Below the pieces are notes generated by a model that worked only from the letters and a program-made list of their open reading frames with translations, ran no database searches and was not told the DNA's origin. Positions 1 to 7,204 of a stretch of 10,372 nucleotides of DNA are shown here, one piece after another. The stretch is from Clostridia bacterium. GTDB lineage: Bacteria > Bacillota > Clostridia > Oscillospirales > CAG-382. The position numbers were made by a program, and so were the translations under genes. Where the stretch lies: assembly GCA_017397605.1 (NCBI GenBank), contig JAFQII010000123.1:1-10372 (forward strand), written 5' to 3'. How positions within the stretch are numbered: position 1 is the stretch's first letter; every line of letters begins with the position of its first letter.

Positions 1-11
1 AGAAGTTCAAA

Positions 12-191
12 CCTCGCCTACGGCGAGCTTAAAGAATCTTCAAAGAAATTTAATGCCGAAAGCTATTCGCTTTCGGGGAATATGTTTTTCCCGAGACGAC
101 AGTCTCGGGCATAAAAAGTTTTTGAAGATTCCAAAGGAACTTTTTTCAAAAAGTTCCTTTGGTGTGGATCTTAAGGGGCAACGCCCCTTAA
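12..191 (-). repeat. Palindromic repeat A, full two-armed copy
   Basis: This is a full copy of the intergenic palindrome family. On the + strand it contains a CTCGCC/GGCGAG hairpin (13-27), an arm CCGAAAGC/GCTTTCGG (56-76), an arm CCCGAGAC/GTCTCGGG (90-109), a 15-bp stem beginning CCAAAGGAAC (131-162) and a TTAAGGGGC/GCCCCTTAA hairpin (171-191). The flanks 33-57 and 108-132 are long inverted repeats of each other, so the two arms would protrude from a common stem. The last hairpin supplies the TAA stop of the rsmF-like gene (188-190). The left edge reads GAGG on the - strand, so it may give the ribosome binding site of a gene beyond the window; that is inference. Confidence 0.85.
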
Positions 192-1516
192 CACTTCCGC
201 AACCCCTTTGGATAATGGTTCTTCGCCACGCCGCGCGACACTTTTGCACCGCCGAGCGGAACACCGCAGACGGTGACGACCGCCCAGCCGTCGGGAACGT
301 CGGTGTCGATCTCCATTCCTTTTAAATATTGTTCCACGCGCGGATCGTCAAGCGCAAGCTCGATCTTGCGGTAAAAACGGTCAGCAAGGCATTTAAAGAG
401 CTGGTGGTGCGGAACGAGCCTGCAGTCCCTTGCCCCCTGCGAAAGCGTGCCGAGCGTAATGCCCGCGGAGAAGGTGTTTTCCCTCGGGACGGCGTGCGCG
501 CTCGAAACGAGGTTCTTGCCGTACGCGCACAGCACAAGGTCGCCGCCCTTTTGCACGTTTTCCTGCAAAAAATCATATAGCGCAGACTCTTCCTTGACGG
601 AGAGCTGCTTGCGTGCGTCGGGGAACGCTTCATGCGTTTCGCGCCTTTCGCCGCCGCGCTTCATCAGCGCGACAAACTGCCCTTCGCCCGCCGCCATGTG
701 CGGATAAAAGCGCCGCGCCTGCTCCATGCCGACGCCCGGGGCGGAAACCTCCTGCAGCCGTGCGGGCAGTTCCATCAGCGAAAAATCGGGGTACTGCTCC
801 AAAAACCACGCGACGGTCTGCTCGTTTTCCTCGAGCGAAAACGTACAGGTCGAGTACAACAGTATGCCGCCGTCGGCGACAGTCTCCTGTGCGTACTGCA
901 AAATTTCTCTCTGCCTTGCCGCGCAATACGCGGGCGCTCCCTCGGACCACTCCTCGGGTGCGTTTTCGTACTTGCGGAACATGCCCTCGCCCGAGCAGGG
1001 CGCGTCGACCACGGTCAGATCAAAATAGCGCGGATACCACGCCGCCATCCGTTTTGGGTCGGCGTTGGTTACCTGCGTGTTGCCGTATCCCATGCGCTCG
1101 ATGTTGCCGCACAGCGTCTTGCACCTTGACGGGTTGATCTCGTTGGATACCAGAAAGCCGCTGTTTCCGATGCCTGCGGCGATCTGAACGGATTTTCCTC
1201 CCGGGGACGCGCAAAGGTCGAGGCATTTCATCCCCTCTTTGAGCGTGACCGCCGAAACGGTCGCCATCGCGGACGGGTCCTGCACGTAAAACGCGCCTGC
1301 GTGGTGCAACGCGTGATTGCCCGGCTTGTCCAGATCAAACGTGTACCCTTTCGGCAAATGTGCGATCGGCGCGGCCGCAAAATCAAAACAGCCCGCGTCA
1401 AGATACGGCACAAACATCGCACGCGTCGGCTCTTTGTCGTATTCGGCTAAAAAAAGCGGGAACGCGTCGCCCAGCAGGCTCTGCATCCGCGCAAGAAACG
1501 GTTGTGGTAAGTTCAT
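188..1516 (-). CDS. rsmF: RsmF/NOP2-Sun family rRNA (cytosine-C5)-methyltransferase
   Basis: The product is a 442-residue cytoplasmic SAM-dependent RNA m5C methyltransferase, probably acting on 16S rRNA as E. coli RsmF does (m5C1407). Visible motifs are the SAM-binding motif LDLCASPGGK (residues 99-108), DAPCSGEGMF with Cys174, and YSTCTF with Cys224. This two-cysteine arrangement is the catalytic signature of the NOP2/Sun family. The C-terminal part ends in a KNHYPKGLR-type segment typical of the RsmF/PUA-like C-terminal domain. Length fits the family (E. coli RsmF is about 480). The ATG at 1516 has CGGAG (GGAG at 1524-1527) 7 nt upstream. The gene lies 193 nt downstream of upp, across repeat B, and could be read from the uraA promoter. 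Its stop codon falls inside repeat A. Target position is inferred only. Confidence 0.92.
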   Translation of the reverse strand: MNLPQPFLARMQSLLGDAFPLFLAEYDKEPTRAMFVPYLDAGCFDFAAAPIAHLPKGYTFDLDKPGNHALHHAGAFYVQDPSAMATVSAVTLKEGMKCLDLCASPGGKSVQIAAGIGNSGFLVSNEINPSRCKTLCGNIERMGYGNTQVTNADPKRMAAWYPRYFDLTVVDAPCSGEGMFRKYENAPEEWSEGAPAYCAARQREILQYAQETVADGGILLYSTCTFSLEENEQTVAWFLEQYPDFSLMELPARLQEVSAPGVGMEQARRFYPHMAAGEGQFVALMKRGGERRETHEAFPDARKQLSVKEESALYDFLQENVQKGGDLVLCAYGKNLVSSAHAVPRENTFSAGITLGTLSQGARDCRLVPHHQLFKCLADRFYRKIELALDDPRVEQYLKGMEIDTDVPDGWAVVTVCGVPLGGAKVSRGVAKNHYPKGLRKC

Positions 1517-1523
1517 AGTAATT

Positions 1524-1527
1524 CTCC
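1524..1527 (-). promoter_or_regulatory. Ribosome binding site of rsmF at the edge of repeat B
   Basis: GGAG on the - strand lies 7 nt before the ATG at 1516. It sits at the outer edge of repeat B, just beyond its CTTAAG hairpin, as in copies E, G and H, although here the surrounding bases differ from the usual GCCCGCGGAGCG module. Confidence 0.7.
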
Positions 1528-1530
1528 GAA

Positions 1531-1698
1531 GGGGAACGCTTAAGAAACTTTCCCCTAAAAAGTTTCTTAAGAATCTTCAAAAACTTTTATTGCCGAAAAC
1601 TGACGTTTTCGGAGGGATTTTCCCGACACGACTGTGTCGGGCATTCAATTTCTTTGGGGATTCTTAAGGACCTTTCTTTTTAAAGAAAGGTCCTTAAG
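1531..1698 (-). repeat. Palindromic repeat B, full two-armed copy
   Basis: This copy fills the upp-rsmF gap. It contains a 13-bp CTTAAGAAACTTT hairpin (1539-1571), an arm CCGAAAAC/GTTTTCGG (1593-1612), an arm CCCGACAC/GTGTCGGG (1622-1641) and a 17-bp stem with a 2-nt loop starting CTTAAGGACC (1663-1698). The 17-bp hairpin lies 12 nt after the upp stop codon and could slow or end transcription. It has no U-tract, so it is not a textbook terminator. Both arms differ from copy A by paired changes. Confidence 0.85.
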
Positions 1699-1709
1699 CG
1701 TACTCTTTA

Positions 1710-2339
1710 TTACAACGTACCGAAAATTCTGTCGCCTGCGTCGCCCAAGCCGGGAACGATGTAAGCGTGGTCGTTGAGCTTTTCATCCAGTGCCGCGAGG
1801 TAGATCGGAACGTCGGGATGGTCCGCTTGCACCTTTGCAACGCCCTCGGGCGCGCCGACAAGGCACATCAGACGGATATCGGTCACACCGCGTTCCTTGA
1901 TCTTGATGATCGCGTCAGAAGCCGATCCGCCGGTTGCCAGCATGGGATCCACAACGATCACGGTGCGTTCGGTAATATCGGGCGGAAGCTTGCAGTAATA
2001 TTCCACGGGCAAATGCGTCTCGGGGTCACGGTACAGACCGATGTGACCGACCTTTGCGACGGGCATCAGCGAAAGCAGACCGTCCACCATGCCGAGTCCT
2101 GCGCGCAGAATGGGGCAAATCGCCAGTTTTTTGCCCGAAATGCGTTTTGCGTTCATCTTGCAAAGAGGCGTGTTGATCACGACGTCTTCCAAAGGAAGCT
2201 CGCGCGTCAGCTCGTAGCCCATCAGCATCGAGATCTCGCGCAACAGCTCGCGGAAATCCTTGGAGCCTGTATTTTCATCACGCATGATCGTCAGCTTGTG
2301 CTGGATCAGCGGATGGTCGATGATATGAAGTTCTGCCAT
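1710..2339 (-). CDS. upp: Uracil phosphoribosyltransferase
   Basis: Upp salvages uracil in the cytoplasm: uracil + PRPP gives UMP + PPi. The 209-residue product has the usual family length. The PRPP-binding loop [17 protein letters not shown] is at residues 127-143, and the C-terminal uracil-binding segment [12 protein letters not shown] is at about 196-207. The ATG at 2339 is one base downstream of the uraA stop codon, so the pair is co-transcribed and probably translationally coupled. The best upstream purine stretch (AAGGA) lies about 16 nt away, inside uraA, and is a poor Shine-Dalgarno, which also fits coupling. Uptake by UraA followed by trapping as UMP by Upp is the standard pairing. 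Confidence 0.98.
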   Translation of the reverse strand: MAELHIIDHPLIQHKLTIMRDENTGSKDFRELLREISMLMGYELTRELPLEDVVINTPLCKMNAKRISGKKLAICPILRAGLGMVDGLLSLMPVAKVGHIGLYRDPETHLPVEYYCKLPPDITERTVIVVDPMLATGGSASDAIIKIKERGVTDIRLMCLVGAPEGVAKVQADHPDVPIYLAALDEKLNDHAYIVPGLGDAGDRIFGTL

Positions 2340-2340
2340 G

Positions 2341-3687
2341 TTAGTCTTCTTTCTTTCCTTGGAGCATAACGTTGACGAGGATACCGAGAATCAGCGCGCA
2401 TGCGATCGAGGTGATCGTGACCTGACCAAAGGTCAGAGACAATCCGCCGATGCCGCAGATGAGGATGGTGGAGACAACAAACAGATTTTTGTTCTGCTCG
2501 AGGTCGACCTTCTGGATCATCTTGAGACCGGATACCGCGATAAAGCCGTACAGAGCGATGCAGACGCCGCCCATGACGCATGCGGGGATAAAGTTGACAA
2601 ATGCAACAAACGGAGCGAAGAATGCGATCAGAATCGCACCGATTGCAGCCGCGAGGATGGTGACGACAGAAGCGTTGCCGGTGATTGCAACACATGCAAC
2701 GGACTCGCCGTAGGTGGTGTTGGGGCAGCCGCCGAAGAACGCACCGACCATGGAGCCGACACCGTCGCCAAGCAGGGTTCTGTGCAGACCGGGCTCTTCC
2801 AGCAGATCGGTCTCGATGATGGAGGAAATGTTCTTGTGGTCAGCAACGTGCTCAGCAAACACAACGAGTGCTACGGGAGCGTAAGCAACTGCGATGGTGG
2901 CGAGGTATTCGCCCGTGATACCTTTGAGACCGTCCAATGCGGTCACAAACGTAAAGGTAGGCAGCGTAAATACCGTGCCGAGAACCTTAAAGCCGTCTGC
3001 CCACAGACCGGTGATAAAGGTAAAGTCAACAACCTTGAGCGCGTCGATGCCTGCAACGTTACCGATGATGGTAAAGATCGTAGCAACCGCAGTACCTGCA
3101 AGGATACCCATGATAAAGGGGATCAGCTTAAGCATCTTTTTGCCGTAGGTGGAGCAGAGAACAACCACTGCCAGTGTCACCAGACCGCAAACAATCGCGA
3201 TCAGCGGATGGGTCGTGCCTGCGTCGCCTGCCTGCAGATCGCCGATAGCGTTACCTGCAAGGGACAGACCGATGATTGCAACGGTCGGGCCGATAACCAC
3301 GGGGGGCATCAGCTTGTTGAGCCAGTTAACGCCTGCGATTTTGACAAGGATCGCAATGATCACATAGACCAGACCTGCGATTGCCGCACCGACGATCAGA
3401 CCGACGTAGCCGATTGCCGTGGATGCCGCGCCTGCAAATGCTGCAGCCATCGAACCCAAGAATGCAAAGGAAGAACCAAGGAAAACAGGGCTCTTGAACT
3501 TGGTAAAGCAAAGATATACGAGTGTACCGACGCCTGCGCCAAACAGCGCTGCTGCGGGCTCCATACCGTTGCCGACGATAACAGGAACGACCAGCGTTGC
3601 CGCCATGATTGCCAGAAGCTGCTGGATCGCAAACACGATCAGCTGACCAAACTTCGGCTTGTCTTTGATGCCATAGATCAGTTTCAT
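2341..3687 (-). CDS. uraA: Uracil:cation symporter, NCS2 family permease
   Basis: The 448-residue integral membrane protein is a nucleobase/cation symporter-2, expected to have 14 membrane segments and to import uracil with protons. Hallmarks are [14 protein letters not shown] near residue 22, GSSFAFLG at 71-78, FAEH with Glu279 and [11 protein letters not shown] with Glu328. The two glutamates match the substrate and proton residues known in E. coli UraA (Glu241, Glu290). The ATG at 3687 has GAGG 7 nt upstream (3695-3698). It is the first gene of uraA-upp. Uracil specificity is inferred from the motifs and from upp next door; xanthine permeases share the fold but usually differ in these motifs. 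Expression is probably set by the attenuator-like leader at 3688-3838. Confidence 0.95.
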   Translation of the reverse strand: MKLIYGIKDKPKFGQLIVFAIQQLLAIMAATLVVPVIVGNGMEPAAALFGAGVGTLVYLCFTKFKSPVFLGSSFAFLGSMAAAFAGAASTAIGYVGLIVGAAIAGLVYVIIAILVKIAGVNWLNKLMPPVVIGPTVAIIGLSLAGNAIGDLQAGDAGTTHPLIAIVCGLVTLAVVVLCSTYGKKMLKLIPFIMGILAGTAVATIFTIIGNVAGIDALKVVDFTFITGLWADGFKVLGTVFTLPTFTFVTALDGLKGITGEYLATIAVAYAPVALVVFAEHVADHKNISSIIETDLLEEPGLHRTLLGDGVGSMVGAFFGGCPNTTYGESVACVAITGNASVVTILAAAIGAILIAFFAPFVAFVNFIPACVMGGVCIALYGFIAVSGLKMIQKVDLEQNKNLFVVSTILICGIGGLSLTFGQVTITSIACALILGILVNVMLQGKKED

Positions 3688-3731
3688 TTTTGTGCCTCTT
3701 TCTTTATAAAAATTTTATTTTTTATTTTTGC

Positions 3732-3759
3732 AAAAAAAGAACGGGAAAATAACCCCGCT
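3732..3759 (-). terminator. Intrinsic terminator inside the uraA leader (attenuator)
   Basis: On the - strand AGCGGG (3759-3754) pairs with CCCGTT (3745-3740), with an 8-base loop and one G-U pair, followed by seven T (3738-3732). It lies between the uraA promoter and the uraA start codon, so it can only act as a regulated premature terminator of uraA-upp. Confidence 0.65.
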
Positions 3760-3776
3760 TTTACGAAAAATATCCC

Positions 3777-3836
3777 CCGAAAGAATACTTGTACACAAAA
3801 TAACACAACATTGCGCTTATCCTGCCTTTCTTTCGG
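3777..3836 (-). ncRNA. Leader stem that could control the uraA attenuator
   Basis: Just after the predicted transcription start, CCGAAAGAA (3836-3828) is perfectly complementary to TTCTTTCGG (3785-3777), enclosing 42 nt. The 3' strand continues into a G-run (CGGGGGA) that can instead pair with UUUUCCCG of the downstream terminator. The two folds exclude each other, as expected for a riboswitch or protein-controlled attenuator. I see no PyrR-binding consensus (ARUCCNGNGAGGYU) and recognise no known aptamer. The inner 42 nt can form a weak hairpin closed by TTGT/ACAA. Confidence 0.45.
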
Positions 3837-3844
3837 TTTTTTAC

Positions 3845-3873
3845 ATTGTAACACCGATGTCGATTTTTGTCAA
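3845..3873 (-). promoter_or_regulatory. SigA-type promoter of uraA-upp
   Basis: On the - strand the -35 is TTGACA (3873-3868), the spacer is 17 bp and the -10 is TACAAT (3850-3845). Transcription should begin near 3838, giving a leader of about 150 nt before the uraA ATG. Confidence 0.85.
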
Positions 3874-3879
3874 GGGTTT

Positions 3880-3909
3880 TTGACCAAAATATGAACAAAT
3901 ACGTGCAAT
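3880..3909 (+). promoter_or_regulatory. Possible weak promoter of the dockerin-CAP gene
   Basis: TTGACC (3880-3885) is followed after 18 bp by TGCAAT (3904-3909), a 5/6 and 4/6 match to the SigA consensus. An alternative, TTGTCA with TATGAA 17 bp later, overlaps it. The site lies back-to-back with the much stronger uraA promoter. A near inverted repeat, TTTTGTCAA and TTGACCAAAA, spans this point and could be an operator. Confidence 0.3.
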
Positions 3910-3971
3910 ATTTTAAAGAAAAGCGGACAAACTAAATGCGTATCACCAAAAAAGAAAGGAATCTCTTGAAC

Positions 3972-4646
3972 ATGCGCAAATTTTTATCTTGTTTGCTGGC
4001 GGTTTTGATGCTTTGCGCGCCGCTTTCCGCTTCTGCCCTTTGCGGCGACGTGGACGATAACGGCGAGCGCAACGCGGTTGATTATATGAAAGTCAAGCGT
4101 TGCGTGCTGGGCACGTTTCCGGCCGAACGGCGTTTTGAAGCCGACGCAGACGTTGACCAAAACGGAACAGTCGATACCGTAGACTATATGATGCTCAAGC
4201 GCTGCGTCCTTGGCACCTTTGACCTTCCCGCCCATCCGCAGATCAAAAACGATCAGGAATGGACGCTCTTGACGCAGATGCTTGCATCCGTCAACGCCGA
4301 GCGCGAAAAGCACGGCTTACAGCCGCTCGTTCTTTCCGCAGAGCTTTGCGTCGTCGCGTACGACAAATCGTCCGATATGGTGCAAAACAACTATTTTGAC
4401 CACGTCTCCCCCATTTACGGCGAGCCCGCGGATATGCTGGAATCCTACGGCGTACACTTCTACGCGGCAGGCGAAAACATTGCCGCCGGTCAGCGCACCG
4501 TACGCGAGGTTATGGATACGTGGATGAATTCCCACAGCCACCGCGCCAACATCCTCAACCCCACCTACACCGAAATGGGGCTCGGTATCGCTTACGGCGG
4601 CGAGCACGGCATTTATTGGACGCTCTTACTTTGTCAGAGTAGATAG
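3972..4646 (+). CDS. Secreted dockerin + CAP (SCP-like, YkwD-type) domain protein
   Basis: From the ATG at 3972 the product is 224 residues. Residues 1-22 (MRKFLSCLLAVLMLCAPLSA) form a signal peptide. Residues 25-83 are a type I dockerin-like module with two calcium loops, DVDDNGERNAVD and DVDQNGTVDTVD, each followed by an identical KRCVLGTF. Residues about 95-224 are a CAP domain: FDHVSP (His144), GENIAAG (Glu169) and HSHRANIL (His190) match the cavity residues of the family. Dockerins bind cohesins, so the protein probably docks on a cell-surface or cellulosome-like scaffold; the job of bacterial CAP domains is largely unknown. An in-frame ATG at 3936 would put 12 charged residues before the signal peptide. 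AAGGA (3956-3960) fits 3972 (11 nt) or a TTG at 3966 (5 nt) better. It is the only + gene left of the origin-like region. Confidence 0.88.
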   Translation: MRKFLSCLLAVLMLCAPLSASALCGDVDDNGERNAVDYMKVKRCVLGTFPAERRFEADADVDQNGTVDTVDYMMLKRCVLGTFDLPAHPQIKNDQEWTLLTQMLASVNAEREKHGLQPLVLSAELCVVAYDKSSDMVQNNYFDHVSPIYGEPADMLESYGVHFYAAGENIAAGQRTVREVMDTWMNSHSHRANILNPTYTEMGLGIAYGGEHGIYWTLLLCQSR

Positions 4647-4654
4647 GAGTACGA

Positions 4655-4998
4655 CTTAAGAACCTTTCTTAAAAGAAAGGTTCTTAAGAATCTCCAAAGA
4701 ATTTTATTGCCGAAAACTACCGTTTTCGGAGGGAAAAACAGTTTTTATCGGTTGTAGGGGCGACCATTGGTCGTCCGTTGGTTGCCGCAAGATTTTTGAA
4801 ATACTAACGGCTGCGCGGACGGCGCACTGCACCGTCCCTACTACTCTCCGTGCGCGCACGCGTGTATTCTTATGTACACCTATAAAAAACTACCCGAGAC
4901 GATAGTCTCGGGCAATCTAGTTTTTTGAAGATTCCAAAGGAACTTTTTTTCCTAAAAAAGTTCCTTTGGTGGGGATCTTAAGGGGCAACGCCCCTTAA
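4655..4998. repeat. Palindromic repeat C, split by a second element
   Basis: This copy fills the whole gap between the convergent dockerin-CAP and murA genes. The left half has a 16-bp CTTAAGAACC hairpin (4655-4688) and an arm CCGAAAAC/GTTTTCGG (4710-4729). The right half has an arm CCCGAGAC/GTCTCGGG (4893-4912), a 16-bp CCAAAGGAAC stem (4934-4969) and a TTAAGGGGC/GCCCCTTAA hairpin (4978-4998). In copies A, B and H only about 9-25 nt separate the two arms; here about 160 nt do, because a different palindromic element lies between them. The outer hairpins may act as terminators for both flanking genes, which is inference. No other gene is seen in this gap. Confidence 0.85.
4753..4844. repeat. 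Nested inverted-repeat element inside repeat C
   Basis: A second repeat type interrupts repeat C. It begins TGTAGGGGCGACC and ends with CGTCCCTACTA, so its ends are inverted (GTAGGG/CCCTAC). Each half folds on itself: GGGCGACCA with TGGTCGTCC (about 4758-4775, one G-U pair), and GGACGG with CCGTCC (4817-4836). It encodes no protein. The shape is that of a small non-autonomous (MITE-like) element. About 50 nt to its right (4845-4890) contain a 12-bp palindrome, CGTGCGCGCACG, and may belong to the same insertion. Confidence 0.6.
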
Positions 4999-5007
4999 CG
5001 CTCTCCC

Positions 5008-6300
5008 CTACCCCATCGTATCGGGCAATTTGACAAGCTTGATGTCCGCGCCGACGGCGTTGAGCTTTTCGACGATGTGCTCGTAGCCGCGCAGGATGTG
5101 GTGAATGTCGTCAACGACGGTCGTGCCGTTTGCGGAAAGCGCCGCGATGACCATTGCCGCGCCCGCGCGCAGGTCGACTGCACGCACGTTGGCGGGTTTC
5201 AATTCGGGAACGCCCGTCACAAACAGGTCACTGCCCGAAACGTTCAGCTTTGCGCCCATACGCATCAGCTCGGGTACATACTGAAAACGGTTTGCCCACA
5301 CGGACTCGGTCAGCTTGCTCTCGCCGTTTGCCAGGCAGAGCAATACCGCGATCTGCGGATGCATATCGGTCGGAAAACCGGGATAAAATGCCGTTTTGAC
5401 ACGCACGGAATGCATCGGAGGCGCATCGGGTGCGGGTGCGTGGATGGTGATGTAGTCATCGCCTTCCTCTACGTTGACGCCCATTTCCTCCAATTTTGCG
5501 GTCAGCGACTCCATATGCTTGGGAATGACGTTGTTGACCTTGACTTCCCCTTTGGTTGCCGCCGCCGCGATCAGATATGTGCCCGCCTCGATCATGTCGG
5601 GAATGACGGCATATTTGCTGCCGTACAGCTCGGAGACACCGTTGATCTTGATGGTCGGCGTACCCGCACCGTTGATATCCGCGCCGCAGCTGTTTAAAAA
5701 CGATGCGACGTCGACGATGTGCGGTTCTCTTGCGGCGTTTTCGATCACGGTCGTGCCGTTTGCCTTACACGCGGCAAGCATAATATTGATCGTTGCGCCC
5801 ACGGACGGAACGTCCAGATAGATCGACGAGCCGTTAAGGCCGTTTTCTGCTTTACAGCGGATACGGCAGGCGTTCATATCTTCCGTCACGGCCGCGCCAA
5901 GCGCACGGAATCCCTTGACGTGCTGGTCGATCGGACGTGCGCCGAAATCACAGCCGCCCGGAAAACCCGTCTCTACCTCGCCGAAACGTCCCAAGCCCGC
6001 ACCGAGCAAATAATAAGAGGAACGCAGTTTTGATGCAAGCTCGTTGGAAATATTCGCCTGCTTGACATATCTGGTATCGATCTGATACTTGTTGTCGCCC
6101 TTATAAGCAATCACCGCGCCGAGGCTTGTCAGAATCTCGCATGCGTTGCGGATATCGTCCGCATCGGGCACGTTTTCGATCGTGCAAACGTCCCCTACCA
6201 GAAACGTCGCAAAAAAGATCGGGTCTGCGGCGTTTTTCATACCGCCCGTCTCGATCACGCCCGACAAGGGCTTGCCGCCTGTGATATACAGTTTTTCCAT
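5008..6300 (-). CDS. murA: UDP-N-acetylglucosamine 1-carboxyvinyltransferase
   Basis: MurA makes the first committed step of peptidoglycan precursor synthesis in the cytoplasm: PEP + UDP-GlcNAc gives enolpyruvyl-UDP-GlcNAc + Pi. From the ATG at 6300 it is 430 residues, normal for the family. Lys22-Asn23 (GGMKNAA), the catalytic loop FPGGCDFGARPIDQH with Cys117 (E. coli Cys115), FPTDMHPQ and DLRAGAA are all present, so the enzyme should be active and fosfomycin-sensitive in principle. The frame stays open up to 6375, but that codon overlaps the -35 box at 6370-6375, upstream of the predicted transcript start. The ATG at 6300 has GGGAAGGGAA just upstream. murA faces the dockerin-CAP gene tail to tail. 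Firmicutes often carry two MurA paralogues; which one this is cannot be told here. Confidence 0.97.
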   Translation of the reverse strand: MEKLYITGGKPLSGVIETGGMKNAADPIFFATFLVGDVCTIENVPDADDIRNACEILTSLGAVIAYKGDNKYQIDTRYVKQANISNELASKLRSSYYLLGAGLGRFGEVETGFPGGCDFGARPIDQHVKGFRALGAAVTEDMNACRIRCKAENGLNGSSIYLDVPSVGATINIMLAACKANGTTVIENAAREPHIVDVASFLNSCGADINGAGTPTIKINGVSELYGSKYAVIPDMIEAGTYLIAAAATKGEVKVNNVIPKHMESLTAKLEEMGVNVEEGDDYITIHAPAPDAPPMHSVRVKTAFYPGFPTDMHPQIAVLLCLANGESKLTESVWANRFQYVPELMRMGAKLNVSGSDLFVTGVPELKPANVRAVDLRAGAAMVIAALSANGTTVVDDIHHILRGYEHIVEKLNAVGADIKLVKLPDTMG

Positions 6301-6346
6301 ATATATGTTCCCTTCCCAAAAAAAGAAGTGTCGTGGTTCTTTTTCT

Positions 6347-6375
6347 ATTCTATCTTGTTTTCGTGTCCTTGTCAA
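6347..6375 (-). promoter_or_regulatory. SigA-type promoter of murA
   Basis: On the - strand the -35 is TTGACA (6375-6370), the spacer is 17 bp and the -10 is TAGAAT (6352-6347). The start of transcription would be near 6340, leaving a leader of about 40 nt. The promoter fixes the murA start at 6300 rather than 6375. Confidence 0.85.
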
Positions 6376-6438
6376 GACAGAATTGTAAAAAATCGTGCTG
6401 ATATAAGTCTATGCTGAAAAAGGATTGATGGTGCGGGT

Positions 6439-6491
6439 CGCTCCGCGGGCTTATCCTCAAAAACTTTATTGCCGAAAGCTGGTGCTTTCGG
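6439..6491 (-). repeat. Palindromic repeat D, short single-arm copy
   Basis: On the - strand this copy has the arm CCGAAAGC/GCTTTCGG (6472-6491), the linker CAATAAAGTTTTTGAGGAT and the edge module GCCCGCGGAGCG (6450-6439). The CTTAAG hairpin found between linker and edge in copies E and H is missing. The arm lies directly after the stop codon of the GNAT gene (6495). Unlike E, G and H no start codon follows the edge: the place holds ATC, then a stop six codons on, and then the murA promoter. It looks like a relic junction. Confidence 0.75.
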
Positions 6492-6494
6492 GGG

Positions 6495-7004
6495 TTAAAG
6501 GATTTTTTCGTATGCGACGCGTTTTGCTCCGCTTTGGAGATAAATCGTGCCGCAATGGACAAAACCGTTTTTGGTCAGCATACGGCGCATCACAACATTG
6601 CCTTCATGCGTATCGATGCGCAGAGACACGTGCCCGTGTTCCTTTGCGCGTGCAGCGGCAAAGTCCAGAATCGCGCCCGAAACACCGCTTCCCCGCTTTT
6701 TGACCGAAACGGCAACGCGGTGCACCGCTGTATAGCCCGCAGAATCGTCTGTAAGCCATTTTCCGTCGTAAACAGTATCATACGTCGGCTCGCCGTGAAA
6801 TAGCAGAACAAACGTTCCTATTAACTCTCCGTCGATAGTGACGGCATACGATTGTTCCGACGCGATATCCTCTTTGATCACCTCGGCGGACGGATAGCCG
6901 TCCTGCCACTGGTCGATCCCAAGCGCCGCGATGGTCGTGCGCGCTTCGGCAAAGAGGTTCATCAAGGTATCCAGTTGTTGCATGGTGCTTTTTTGGATGG
7001 TCAT
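6495..7004 (-). CDS. GNAT family N-acetyltransferase
   Basis: The 169-residue cytoplasmic protein should transfer an acetyl group from acetyl-CoA to an amine of unknown identity. The fold is recognisable: an N-terminal helix region with QWQDGYPS, strands with YAVTIDGELIGTFVLLF, the motif A segment HRVAVSVKKRGSGVSG (acetyl-CoA pyrophosphate loop, about residues 97-112) followed by a helix AILDFAAARAKEHG, and the C-terminal RIDTHEGNVVMRRMLTKNGF segment typical of motif B. The ATG at 7004 has GGAG 6 nt upstream, supplied by repeat E. No good promoter is seen directly upstream. It is separated from murA by repeat D. It is followed on its 5' side by the origin-like region. The substrate cannot be read from the sequence. 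Confidence 0.9.
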   Translation of the reverse strand: MTIQKSTMQQLDTLMNLFAEARTTIAALGIDQWQDGYPSAEVIKEDIASEQSYAVTIDGELIGTFVLLFHGEPTYDTVYDGKWLTDDSAGYTAVHRVAVSVKKRGSGVSGAILDFAAARAKEHGHVSLRIDTHEGNVVMRRMLTKNGFVHCGTIYLQSGAKRVAYEKIL

Positions 7005-7008
7005 ATGG

Positions 7009-7091
7009 CGCTCCGCGGGCTTAAGGAACTTTTTGAAAAAAGTTCCTTAAGAATCCTCAAAAACTTTATTGCCGAAAGCTGACGCTTTCGG
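7009..7091 (-). repeat. Palindromic repeat E, single-arm copy
   Basis: Read on the - strand it has the arm CCGAAAGC/GCTTTCGG (7072-7091), the linker CAATAAAGTTTTTGAGGATT, a 15-bp CTTAAGGAAC hairpin (7020-7051) and the edge module GCCCGCGGAGCG. The edge carries the ribosome binding site of the GNAT gene. Confidence 0.85.
7011..7014 (-). promoter_or_regulatory. Ribosome binding site of the GNAT gene, inside repeat E
   Basis: GGAG of the repeat edge module GCCCGCGGAGCG lies 6 nt before the ATG at 7004. It is the only Shine-Dalgarno-like sequence in range. Confidence 0.8.
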
Positions 7092-7175
7092 AAAGGATAA
7101 CAATTTTTTTATGATATGCGGACGGACAATGCCCGCCCCTGCTGTTATGCGCCCCGCGCTTTTCGACTCACTTAT

Positions 7176-7201
7176 AAAAACGACGCTTCTGCGGCGTTTT
7201 T
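7176..7201. terminator. Bidirectional hairpin with T/A tails
   Basis: AAAAACG-A-CGC pairs with GCG-G-CGTTTTT around a TTCT loop, with one A-G mismatch. Both strands end in a T-run, as in a bidirectional intrinsic terminator. No gene reads into it in either direction within view, so its role may be to insulate the origin-like region on its right. Confidence 0.45.
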
Positions 7202-7204
7202 GAC

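Noticed and set aside
3788..3796. Single DnaA-box-like TTGTACACA in the uraA leader
   Set aside because: It is an isolated imperfect match with no neighbouring boxes, and is explained by the leader hairpin closed by TTGT/ACAA.
2338..3894. Long 518-codon open frame on the + strand, antisense to uraA
   Set aside because: It is a shadow of uraA. Its product is rich in Cys, Asp and His with no recognisable domain, while the - strand frame has all NCS2 motifs, a promoter and a ribosome binding site.
6301..6375. N-terminal extension of murA (25 extra residues)
   Set aside because: The upstream start overlaps the -35 box of a consensus promoter and lies before the predicted transcript start. MEKLYITGG at 6300 is the normal MurA beginning and has its own ribosome binding site.
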